A DNA stretch of 19,621 bases from JAVBQG01 sp031549185 (GTDB taxonomy: Bacteria; Synergistota; Synergistia; Synergistales; Synergistaceae): positions 1-19,621 of the forward strand of contig JAVBQG010000075.1 of assembly GCA_031549185.1 (NCBI GenBank), written 5' to 3'. Below, in pieces: positions 8,173-14,947 of the stretch; position 1 is the first letter of the stretch; the number at the start of each line of letters is the position of its first letter. Position numbers and translations under genes: made by a program. The notes beneath the pieces were generated by a model. That model was given only the letters and a program-made list of their open reading frames with translations. It was not told where the DNA came from and did no database searches.

Positions 8173-9489
8173 ATGAAAACGATTCTGATCTTCGGCGCCG
8201 GACGCGTGTCCGGTCCGTGTGTCGACTATCTGGTGCGGAAGACGGATTTCAAGATCGTCGTCGCGGATATTTCGAAGGGGAGCCTCGAGGCGATCAAGCG
8301 CGCGTTTCCCTCCGTGGAGACCGTCTGCGACGACACGAGCAGGAACGCGGCCGCGTTGATCGACAAATTCTCGCCCGATCTCGTCGTCAACCTGATGCCG
8401 CCCGAACTGATGTACCCCGTCTCGAAGCTCTGCCTCGAGAAGAAAAAACACATGGTGCACCCCGCCTACCTCGACGACGAGACGCGCGCACTGGACGCTA
8501 GTGTGAAGGCAGCGGGGCTCGTCTTCGTGCCGGAGATGGGCGTCGATCCGGGAATCGACCACATGTCCGCGACCAGGACCATCCGCGAGATCAAAGCGGC
8601 CGGCGGCAAGGTCGTCTCCTTCCGCTCCATCTGCGGCGCGCTGCCGGCGGCCGACGCGAACACGAACCCGTGGGGCTACAAGCTGTCGTGGTCACCCTCC
8701 AGCCTCATCGGCGCGAGCAAGCGCACGGCGAAGATCATCGAAAACGGCCGGGAGATCGTCTGGCCGGACGGCGCCACGTACGAACACGCCTACCTGGAGG
8801 AGATCGACGATCTGGGCGCCTTCGAGGTGTACGCCAACGCGGACTCGACGCCGTATAGGCAGACCTACGACATCCCCGACGCAACGGAGCTCTACAGGGG
8901 CACCCTCCGCTACCCCGGCTGGTGCGAGACGATCTGCCACATGAACGCGCTCGGCTTCTTCGAACTCGGCGAGATGGACCTGAGGGGCCTGACCTTCGCC
9001 GCCTTCACGGCGAAACTGGCGGGGGCGGCGGGCGACCCGAAGGAGGCGCTCTGCCGCGCGCTCGGGCTCAAACCGTGGACGGCATTCATCCTGCGCATGG
9101 GGTGGATGGGCTTCTTCGACGAGCGCCCCATCCCTCTGGACAGGGGCTCGGCACGCGACGTCGTCACGGTCCTCTTCGGCGAGAAGATGGTGTTCACGAA
9201 GGAGGAGCGGGACCTCATCATCCTGCGGGACGAGTGCCTCGCGACCTTCGCCGGCGGCAAAAAACGCCGCTACCGCTCGACGTTGATCGATTTCGGAATT
9301 CCGGGAGGGTTCAGCTCCATCGCCAGGACGACGGGGCTTCCTCCCGCAATCGCCGCGCGCTTCATTCTGGAGGGGAAAATCACGACCCCGGGCGTCCACG
9401 TTCCCGTCACTCCGGAGATCGTGGATCCGGTTCTGAAAGAATTGGAGACGGAAGGGATCAAGCTGGAGGAGAGCATCCTGGAGGCTTAG
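8173..9489 (+). CDS. Saccharopine dehydrogenase-like NAD(P)-dependent oxidoreductase
   Basis: A 438-aa protein with an N-terminal Rossmann fold (ILIFGAGRVSGP, G8-x-G10-x3-G14-P15) and the catalytic domain of saccharopine reductases. Conserved segments include VPEMGVDPGIDHMSA (119-133), NPWGYKLSWSPSSLIGAS (165-182) and RYPGWCETICHMNALGFF further on. Family members oxidise saccharopine or make/split opine-like secondary amines, linking an amino acid to a 2-oxo acid. The start ATG at 8173 has aggtg at 8161-8165. It is the last gene of the operon, 25 bp after the racemase-like gene. The true substrate may not be saccharopine, since no lysine-pathway gene is nearby. The gene is markedly GC-rich compared with the transporter genes upstream. 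Confidence 0.85.
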   Translation: MKTILIFGAGRVSGPCVDYLVRKTDFKIVVADISKGSLEAIKRAFPSVETVCDDTSRNAAALIDKFSPDLVVNLMPPELMYPVSKLCLEKKKHMVHPAYLDDETRALDASVKAAGLVFVPEMGVDPGIDHMSATRTIREIKAAGGKVVSFRSICGALPAADANTNPWGYKLSWSPSSLIGASKRTAKIIENGREIVWPDGATYEHAYLEEIDDLGAFEVYANADSTPYRQTYDIPDATELYRGTLRYPGWCETICHMNALGFFELGEMDLRGLTFAAFTAKLAGAAGDPKEALCRALGLKPWTAFILRMGWMGFFDERPIPLDRGSARDVVTVLFGEKMVFTKEERDLIILRDECLATFAGGKKRRYRSTLIDFGIPGGFSSIARTTGLPPAIAARFILEGKITTPGVHVPVTPEIVDPVLKELETEGIKLEESILEA

Positions 9490-9498
9490 ATTCTAGAA

Positions 9499-9533
9499 AC
9501 GGCGGGGGCGGAGATACAATCCGCCTCCGCCGT
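9499..9533. terminator. Bidirectional terminator between convergent genes
   Basis: A 14-bp stem (acggcgggggcgga at 9499-9512, tccgcctccgccgt at 9520-9533, one G-T wobble) with a 7-nt loop lies in the 62-bp gap between the oxidoreductase and the convergent hydrogenase-like gene. No long T run flanks it, but stem strength and location favour termination for both. Confidence 0.7.
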
Positions 9534-9551
9534 CTATCGATCGGGCCGCAC

Positions 9552-11417
9552 TCAGGCCAGATTGCTCCCCAGCTCCGCCGCCGCTTTCGACAGGGTGTCG
9601 GCAACCGCCGCCACGCTGGTGGATACGTCGGTGAGATTCTTCGTCGCCGCGGCCATGTCGGTCGACCCCGCCACGACCTTCTGAATCGATCGATCGACGC
9701 CGCCGAAGGCGTCGCGGATCTGCTGGGCATAGGGCGTGATCTTCTCGGCCTCCGCTTGCGAGAGCTCGGCCAGTTTTTTGACCTCCTCCGCCACGACAGC
9801 GAAGCCGCGCCCCGCGGTTCCCGCGCGCGCCGCCTCGATGGCCGCGTTGAGGGCGAGCAGGCCCGTCTGCCGCGCGATGGAGGTGATCGAGGCGACGATG
9901 GGGGCGAAGTTCTTCAGCGTCTCCTCGGAATCGGCAACCGCCTTGCCGACCACGCCGAGGTCCTCGCGCTGGCCGTCGGCCGTCTTCGTCATGCGGTTCG
10001 TCAGGTCGAGCAGGATCTTGTTATTCTCCTGCAGCGTGGCGAGCTGCGCGAGCAGGCTCTCGGTCAGAAGCGACGACTGGTCGCGCATCGACATCACCTG
10101 CGTCATCTGCGTCTCGGTCTGCTCCTGTGCGTCCTTCGCCTGCTTGAGGGCAAAGTGTTGACAGTGCTCAGGCAGGTTGAGTTTGTTGTGGATCGCCGTG
10201 GCCATTTTCTCGCAGGTGCCGTAGCCGCAAAAGCCGCAGTTGAAGATGTCCTCGCTGCCGCCGCTCTTGCCCATGCGCGCATAGATGTTCCTCAACTCCG
10301 CGTTCGTCGGCGTGCGCAGCGAGGTCAAGCGGCTGCGGTCCTGGTATTTTCTGTTGTAGAGGCCGGGACGCCAACTCTCGTTCAACGTTCTGTCGAAACT
10401 GGGCTTGCCCTGCGCCGCCCAGTGCTCCTTCATCTTCGCGGAGCGCCTCTCGATGGCGTGCTCCATGCGGTCGATCGACGCGGTCTGCCCGGTGGTTCCG
10501 GTTCCGCCGTTGCAGCCACGTTCGCAGTTGAGGCAGTCGACCAACAGAGGCGCGTAGCGCCCGCGAATGCTCTCCGGCAGCTCGTCCAGATAGGGATAGA
10601 TCGTGTGCGGGCCCTCGATCTTGCGGGTCTTGGCCAGAATGTCTGGGGCTTCGCGCATGGCCGTCTGTAGCAGACCGCCCGGCGCGGAGAAAGTGACGCC
10701 CCGCTCGGCCGGCGGGTTGTCGTAGTGGACCTCCGGGTAGCGCCTCAGGTCGATCCTGTTCTTCTCGAAGTATTTGCGCAGCGAGGCAAACGTGACGTTG
10801 TAGTCGCCGAGCTTCGTCTCGTCGAACTCCCGCCTCTTCGCGAAGCAGGGCGAAAGCACCACGAACTTGTGGTTGCGGAAACCGGGCACGTACTCCTTCA
10901 CGTACTTGATGGTGTGCAGCATGGGACTGTCGGCGGGGGCCAGATATTTGAGCAACTCCGGCCTGTAGATCTCGCAGTACGTGACGATCGCCGGACAGGG
11001 CTGGGCGATGATCGGGCCCTGGGCTCCCTTCGACGCGTAGTCGAGGTAGCTCTTGACCGTCAGTTCAGCCCCGAAAGAGACGTCGAAGATCCCCCCGATC
11101 CCCAGGCTCTTCAACCACCCGTTGACGCGGAGCTCCATATCGGGGAACTCCGCCGCCACGGCGGGCGCGACGACCGCCGTCATCGGAACGTGCCGCCCGA
11201 TATCCTCCAGAAAACGCTCGAGATCGTCGACCCCGTGGCGCGCTTCGTGTGAGCAGGCCTCGATGCAAGCACCGCACCCGATGCAGAGATCCGGGTCGAT
11301 GTCGACGGAGTCCCCCGTCACGACGTTGCAGAATTTCACCGGGCACGCCGCGATACACTTGAAACAGTTCACGCATTTGTCGTGGTCAAGCGCTACGACA
11401 GAAGCCAATTGAGACAA
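9552..11417 (-). CDS. [FeFe]-hydrogenase-like sensor fused to a methyl-accepting chemotaxis signalling domain
   Basis: A soluble multidomain protein of about 621 aa. Residues here count from the upstream ATG at 11459 (635 aa). Two ferredoxin-type 4Fe-4S motifs use C29/32/35/39 and C59/62/65/69. The H-cluster domain (about 90-330) keeps the cluster cysteines C155 (AQPCPAIV), C205 (SPCFAKRRE), C312 and C316 (NCERGCNGGTGT). A four-Cys Fe-S motif follows (C408, C411, C416, C433). After a linker comes a chemoreceptor hairpin tip (LLALNAAIEAARAGTAGRGF, 534-553). No transmembrane helix or HAMP domain is seen. The proton-relay Cys before the first H-cluster Cys is Pro154, suggesting a sensor rather than a turnover enzyme, as in group C hydrogenases. 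The start chosen is TTG at 11417, behind GGGGGTGG; the ATG at 11459 would lie almost at the transcription start. Likely role: H2 or redox input to chemotaxis kinases. Confidence 0.88.
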   Translation of the reverse strand: MSQLASVVALDHDKCVNCFKCIAACPVKFCNVVTGDSVDIDPDLCIGCGACIEACSHEARHGVDDLERFLEDIGRHVPMTAVVAPAVAAEFPDMELRVNGWLKSLGIGGIFDVSFGAELTVKSYLDYASKGAQGPIIAQPCPAIVTYCEIYRPELLKYLAPADSPMLHTIKYVKEYVPGFRNHKFVVLSPCFAKRREFDETKLGDYNVTFASLRKYFEKNRIDLRRYPEVHYDNPPAERGVTFSAPGGLLQTAMREAPDILAKTRKIEGPHTIYPYLDELPESIRGRYAPLLVDCLNCERGCNGGTGTTGQTASIDRMEHAIERRSAKMKEHWAAQGKPSFDRTLNESWRPGLYNRKYQDRSRLTSLRTPTNAELRNIYARMGKSGGSEDIFNCGFCGYGTCEKMATAIHNKLNLPEHCQHFALKQAKDAQEQTETQMTQVMSMRDQSSLLTESLLAQLATLQENNKILLDLTNRMTKTADGQREDLGVVGKAVADSEETLKNFAPIVASITSIARQTGLLALNAAIEAARAGTAGRGFAVVAEEVKKLAELSQAEAEKITPYAQQIRDAFGGVDRSIQKVVAGSTDMAAATKNLTDVSTSVAAVADTLSKAAAELGSNLA

Positions 11418-11468
11418 CCTACCACCCCCGAAGTCATATAAACGATTTGCGACGATCATAACCGCATA

Positions 11469-11497
11469 ATTGTATTCTATCTTCCTCTAAAAAACAA
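11469..11497 (-). promoter_or_regulatory. Sigma-70-type promoter of the hydrogenase-chemoreceptor gene
   Basis: On the minus strand, TTGTTT (complement of 11492-11497), a 17-bp spacer and TACAAT (complement of 11469-11474) match a housekeeping promoter. The predicted transcription start is near 11462, which leaves about 45 nt of leader before the TTG start at 11417 and supports that start choice. Confidence 0.6.
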
Positions 11498-11575
11498 ATA
11501 GACGATATGAAAACAGCGCGCGTTTTGCACGCGCGCCATCGTTTTAAACGGACGATAGGGGAAAATTTTTCAAAA

Positions 11576-12067
11576 TTATTCTCTCTTGCGTTCCTCCAGC
11601 CTCGCGAGCACCTCTTCCGCGTGCCCCTCGATCTTGACTTTCTCCCAGGCGTCCGCAACGTTCCCCGCCGGATCGATCAGCAGGGTCGAACGCTGCACGC
11701 CCATGTATTCGCGCCCGTACAGCTTCTTCTTGACCCAGAAGCCGCAGGGCTCGATCAGCGTTTTCTCCGTGTCGGCGAGCAGCGTGAAGGGCAGCGACTC
11801 CTTCTTGGCGAAGTTCGCGTGCTTCTTGACGCTGTCCGGGCTGACGCCGACCACTTCGCAACCGGCCGCGGCGAACTTTTCGTACAGCGCGGCGAAATCG
11901 CGCGCCTCGCTCGTACACCCCGAGGTGGCGTCCTTCGGATAAAAGTAGAGAACCAGCCAGCGCCCTTCGAACTCGGCGTTCGTGCGTATCGTTCCGCTCT
12001 GATCGGGGAGCGAGAAGTCGAAAATCCTCATCCCCGCGTCGATCATTCTCTCCGATTTTTTCTCCAT
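11576..12067 (-). CDS. bcp: Thiol peroxidase of the Bcp/PrxQ peroxiredoxin family
   Basis: A 163-aa cytoplasmic peroxiredoxin that reduces hydrogen peroxide and organic hydroperoxides. The active-site segment YPKDATSGCTSEARDF holds the peroxidatic C51, with T48 and a later R126 (VQRSTLL) completing the site. The resolving Cys found five residues later in many Bcp proteins is Arg56 here; other cysteines are C70 and C108. The protein may therefore use a different resolving partner or act as a 1-Cys enzyme. The ATG at 12067 has gggggcgg just upstream; the longer reading from 12214 runs into the divergent Fur-family gene and is rejected. It is transcribed divergently from that gene, fitting metal- or peroxide-responsive control. 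Confidence 0.9.
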   Translation of the reverse strand: MEKKSERMIDAGMRIFDFSLPDQSGTIRTNAEFEGRWLVLYFYPKDATSGCTSEARDFAALYEKFAAAGCEVVGVSPDSVKKHANFAKKESLPFTLLADTEKTLIEPCGFWVKKKLYGREYMGVQRSTLLIDPAGNVADAWEKVKIEGHAEEVLARLEERKRE

Positions 12068-12089
12068 GTATACCGCCCCCTTTTGTTTT

Positions 12090-12125
12090 ATGATAGCATA
12101 CGCATATCCAGTCGCAACATTGTTG
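12090..12125 (-). promoter_or_regulatory. Peroxiredoxin promoter with overlapping palindrome
   Basis: On the minus strand, TTGCGA (complement of 12112-12117), a 16-bp spacer and TATCAT (complement of 12090-12095) form a plausible promoter for the peroxiredoxin gene. A perfect inverted repeat, CAACA-T-TGTTG, at 12115-12125 overlaps the -35 box and could be an operator, perhaps for the divergent Fur-family protein. It does not match the classical Fur or PerR box, so the regulator is inferred only from proximity. Confidence 0.45.
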
Positions 12126-12159
12126 TATTTCATCCCTGCGACGTCGGGAGGGAGATCGT

Positions 12160-12579
12160 ATGTCAACAACGGTACTGCCGGAAATACTGCGCGCGGCCGA
12201 TCTGAGAGTGACACCCCTGCGCCTGGCCGTCCTCGAACATCTGATTGAGGCGGGGCAACCGCTTGCGCACACGGACGTGCAGGCGGCCCTTCCCGACGCG
12301 GACCGCGTAACGCTCTACCGGACGCTCACGTCCTTCGTGGAGGCCGACATCGCGCACCAGGTACAGGGGCTCGACGGCACGTGGCGTTTCTGCGCGCACG
12401 CGGACAGGGGGGACGGATGCCCCGGCAACCACCCGCATTTCCTCTGTACGACCTGCGGCACCATGACCTGCCTTCTGGACCAGAGGATGTCGCGCGTGTC
12501 CGTCCCCGACGGTTACGAGGTTGATGGCAAGCAGTTCGTCGCCTACGGAAAATGCCCGGCGTGCAGAACGAAAAAATAG
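12160..12579 (+). CDS. Fur-family metalloregulator (Fur/Zur/PerR type)
   Basis: A 139-aa dimeric repressor of the ferric-uptake-regulator family. The N-terminal winged helix (about 8-70) contains the recognition region DADRVTLYRTLTSFVEADI (46-64). The C-terminal half has the HPHFLCTTCG motif (91-100). Structural zinc cysteines are C96/C99 and C132/C135. The ATG at 12160 follows gggaggga (12146-12153). The subtype cannot be settled from sequence alone: histidines H79, H91 and H93 are available for a regulatory metal. The divergent peroxiredoxin suggests a peroxide- or iron-responsive role, which is inference. A candidate palindromic site lies in the shared 92-bp promoter region. Confidence 0.9.
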   Translation: MSTTVLPEILRAADLRVTPLRLAVLEHLIEAGQPLAHTDVQAALPDADRVTLYRTLTSFVEADIAHQVQGLDGTWRFCAHADRGDGCPGNHPHFLCTTCGTMTCLLDQRMSRVSVPDGYEVDGKQFVAYGKCPACRTKK

Positions 12580-12587
12580 AGGCGGCA

Positions 12588-12629
12588 ATTTATTCGTGTG
12601 GGCGTGTAGGTAAGCCCCTGACGATAAAT
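12588..12629 (+). promoter_or_regulatory. Imperfect hairpin between the Fur-family gene and the molybdopterin gene
   Basis: ATTTAT-CGT (12588-12597, one T bulge) pairs with ACG-ATAAAT (12621-12629). An inner GGGC (12600-12603) pairs with GCCC (12614-12617) around a 10-nt loop. A TCTTTT stretch follows at about 12633-12638. It may be a terminator for the Fur-family gene or a structured leader of the molybdopterin gene. It is too small to match the known molybdenum-cofactor riboswitch, so no ligand is proposed. Confidence 0.4.
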
Positions 12630-12661
12630 CAGTCTTTTCAGAACGGGAGTGCTGATCGAAC

Positions 12662-13693
12662 GTGAAAATGACGGAAATCACACTGGAGGAGGCAGTCGGC
12701 AAACCGCTGGCGCACGACCTCACCAAAATCGACGTAAAAAAGGGCGTCAAGGGTGCGCGTTTCAAAAAGGGACAGTGCATCACGGAGGCCGACTTTCCCG
12801 TCCTGCGGGAGATGGGCAAGGAGCACCTCACAGTGCTGGAGCTGGAGCCGGGCGAAGTGCACGAGGACGACGCCGCGCTTGCGCTCTGCGCCGCCATCAA
12901 GGGCCGCAACGTCATCGCGACGGAGCCGTCGGAGGGACGCATCACCCTCTCCGCCCTCTGCGACGGCCTGCTCTCCTTCGACCCCGACTGCGTGCACCGC
13001 GTCAACGAGGACATGGACTGGGTGCTCGCCACGCTCATGCCGCACCGCCAGGTGCGCGAGGGGCAGGCGATCGCGGGCTTCCGCATCCGCCCCCTCGCGA
13101 TGGAGCGCGAGCGCGTAGACCGCGCCGTGAAAGCGGCCGGCCGCATCGACGTCCTCCCCTTCAAACCTCTGATCGCCGGCCTCGTCACCACGGGGCGCGA
13201 GCTGGCCGAGGGGCGCGTCGAGGACGCCTTCGCCGACAAATTCCGCGCCAAGCTGGCGGCCTTCGGCGGCTCGCTGCTGGGGCAGCGTTTCTGCACCGAC
13301 GACGCGGAGGTCATCGCGGGCGCGATCCGGGCCTTCATCGACGAGGGCGCGCAGGTCGTGGTCTGCACCGGCGGTATGAGCGTCGACGCCGACGACCGCA
13401 CGCCGGGCGGCATCGGCATGGTGGCGGATGAGATCGCCTTCCGCGGCGCCCCAATCCTGCCGGGCGCGATGATGATGCTCGGCTGGGTACAGAAGAACGG
13501 AGCCAGGATCCCGCTTATCGGCGCGCCCGCTTGCGTGGTGCACGACGAGCGGACGGCGCTCGACTGCGCCCTGCCCTTCCTCTTCGCGGGCGTCGACCCG
13601 ACGCCGCACATCCGCAAGTGGGGGGTCGGAGGTCTCTGCGAGCACTGCAACCCGTGCCACTGGCCGAGTTGCGGTTTCTCGTCGGACTCTTGA
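12662..13693 (+). CDS. Molybdopterin-binding protein (MoaB/MoeA/CinA-like domain) with Cys-rich tail
   Basis: A 343-aa cytoplasmic protein whose central-to-C-terminal part resembles the molybdopterin-binding fold of MoaB/MoeA. The signature VVCTGGMSVDADDRTPGG (233-250) corresponds to the nucleotide/pterin-binding loop. The C-terminus carries a conserved-looking cluster, C326, C329, C332 and C337 (LCEHCNPCHWPSC), likely to bind Zn or Fe-S. Related anaerobe proteins carry similar tails, as I recall. The chosen start is GTG at 12662 with gggag upstream; ATG at 12668 is an alternative. It lies 1 bp before a MobA-like transferase gene, so both probably serve maturation or quality control of a molybdenum or tungsten enzyme. 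The enzyme itself is not in the window. Confidence 0.83.
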   Translation: MKMTEITLEEAVGKPLAHDLTKIDVKKGVKGARFKKGQCITEADFPVLREMGKEHLTVLELEPGEVHEDDAALALCAAIKGRNVIATEPSEGRITLSALCDGLLSFDPDCVHRVNEDMDWVLATLMPHRQVREGQAIAGFRIRPLAMERERVDRAVKAAGRIDVLPFKPLIAGLVTTGRELAEGRVEDAFADKFRAKLAAFGGSLLGQRFCTDDAEVIAGAIRAFIDEGAQVVVCTGGMSVDADDRTPGGIGMVADEIAFRGAPILPGAMMMLGWVQKNGARIPLIGAPACVVHDERTALDCALPFLFAGVDPTPHIRKWGVGGLCEHCNPCHWPSCGFSSDS

Positions 13694-13694
13694 G

Positions 13695-14825
13695 ATGAAG
13701 AAGAACGGCCGAGGCCCGATCGTCGGGCTCGTCATGGCCGGAGGCCTCGCAAGCCGCATGGGCGAGTGCAAGGTGTTGCTGCCCGTCGGCGGCAAGAGCG
13801 CGCTCGAACAGATCGCGACCCGCATGCGCGAGGCGGCCGTGCGCGAGGTCGTCGTCGTTACCGGCGGCTACGAGGAACGCATACACGCCGAGGCGCTGCG
13901 CCTCAAGTGCCGCCCCGTTTACAACCCCGCCTTTCGCTCCGGCATGTTCAGCAGCGTGCTGACCGGTGTGAGGGCGCTTCCCGAGGAGACGGAGGCGTTC
14001 TTTTTCCTGCCCGCCGACACCCCCCTGATCAAGCCGTTCACATATCGGACACTGATCGAGGCCCTGTGCGGGGATGACGACACCCCCCAAGTCGTCTACC
14101 CCACCTTCATGGGCGAGCGCGAGCATCCGCCGCTGATCGGGCGCGCCCTGATCGACCCGATCCTGCGCTGGAGCGGAGAGGGAGGCCTGCGCGGGCTTCT
14201 CGAAAGCAGGCCGCACGCAAGCCGGGACGTTCCGACGGCGGACCGCGGCACGTCGCTCGATATGGACACGCCGGGCGACTATGCGGCGCTGAAGACCTAC
14301 GCGGAGGACGAGTGGTACCCGGACGACGACGAGTGCGCCGAGCTGTTGCGGATCGCGGAGACGCCGGAGCGCGTCGTGCGCCACACGCGCTGCGTGGCGG
14401 ACATCGCCGCGCGAATATCGTCGGCGCTCGCGGCGCGGGGCCTCGTGTTGAACGATAGGCTTCTGCGCGCCGCCTGCCTCCTCCACGACATCGCCAAAGG
14501 ACAGAAGGACCACGAGGCGCGCGGCGCCCACTGGCTGGCCGAGCGCGGCTACGCGGAGGTGGCGGCCATCGCCACCACGCACAAGGACCTGCCGGAGAAA
14601 AATTTCCTGCGGGAGCCGGAGGTCCTCTATCTGGCGGACAAACTCTCCGACGGGGACGAAATCTCGTCGCTCGAAGCGCGCATGGTGCGCATGGCGATCC
14701 GCTTCTCGCACGACGCGGAGGCCCTGAAGGCGGCGCGGCACAGAATCGCGCGCGCCATGGAGATCCAAAAACGCGTGGAGAACGTCACCGGCAGAAAGGC
14801 CGAGGAGATCTTGGAAAAAGCTTGA
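13695..14825 (+). CDS. MobA/MocA-like nucleotidyltransferase fused to an HD domain
   Basis: A 376-aa two-domain protein. The N-terminal domain (about 8-200) is a MobA-like NTP transferase: GLVMAGGLASRMGECK (11-26) is the nucleotide loop, FFLPADTPL (103-111) the metal-binding Asp segment, and SLDMDTPGDY (187-196) the late conserved motif. Such enzymes attach CMP or GMP to molybdopterin. The C-terminal part (about 220-350) is an HD-type phosphohydrolase domain with H230, H264/D265 (LLHDIAKG) and D315 (YLADKLSDG). The ATG at 13695 is 1 bp after the preceding stop, indicating translational coupling. The fusion suggests synthesis and hydrolysis of a nucleotide-linked cofactor in one protein. Which nucleotide is used cannot be seen. 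Confidence 0.87.
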   Translation: MKKNGRGPIVGLVMAGGLASRMGECKVLLPVGGKSALEQIATRMREAAVREVVVVTGGYEERIHAEALRLKCRPVYNPAFRSGMFSSVLTGVRALPEETEAFFFLPADTPLIKPFTYRTLIEALCGDDDTPQVVYPTFMGEREHPPLIGRALIDPILRWSGEGGLRGLLESRPHASRDVPTADRGTSLDMDTPGDYAALKTYAEDEWYPDDDECAELLRIAETPERVVRHTRCVADIAARISSALAARGLVLNDRLLRAACLLHDIAKGQKDHEARGAHWLAERGYAEVAAIATTHKDLPEKNFLREPEVLYLADKLSDGDEISSLEARMVRMAIRFSHDAEALKAARHRIARAMEIQKRVENVTGRKAEEILEKA

Positions 14826-14912
14826 TTTACCGCTATTCCAAATCTGGATCAACGCAATCGTAGTTTTCGTAGAGACTCACGGCACACATTCTTACTACTA
14901 AACCTTCTTAAA

Positions 14913-14941
14913 TTTACCCGCTCCCCCCGTCCGCGTATAAT
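14913..14941 (+). promoter_or_regulatory. Promoter directly abutting the prepilin-like gene (leaderless candidate)
   Basis: TTTACC (14913-14918), a 17-bp spacer and a perfect TATAAT (14936-14941) precede the ATG at 14948 by only six bases. The expected transcription start coincides with the start codon, and no ribosome-binding sequence exists. A leaderless mRNA is therefore predicted. Confidence 0.6.
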
Positions 14942-14947
14942 GCGAAC

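Noticed and set aside
8922..10670. Long plus-strand open frame (582 codons)
   Set aside because: It runs through the oxidoreductase gene and antisense to the hydrogenase-receptor gene. Its Arg/Gly-rich composition is a GC-rich shadow, and both real genes have clear family motifs.
12163..14852. Long minus-strand open frames (495, 395 and 445 codons)
   Set aside because: They are antisense shadows of the Fur-family, molybdopterin-binding and MobA-HD genes, with low-complexity Arg/Ala/Ser composition and no recognisable domain.
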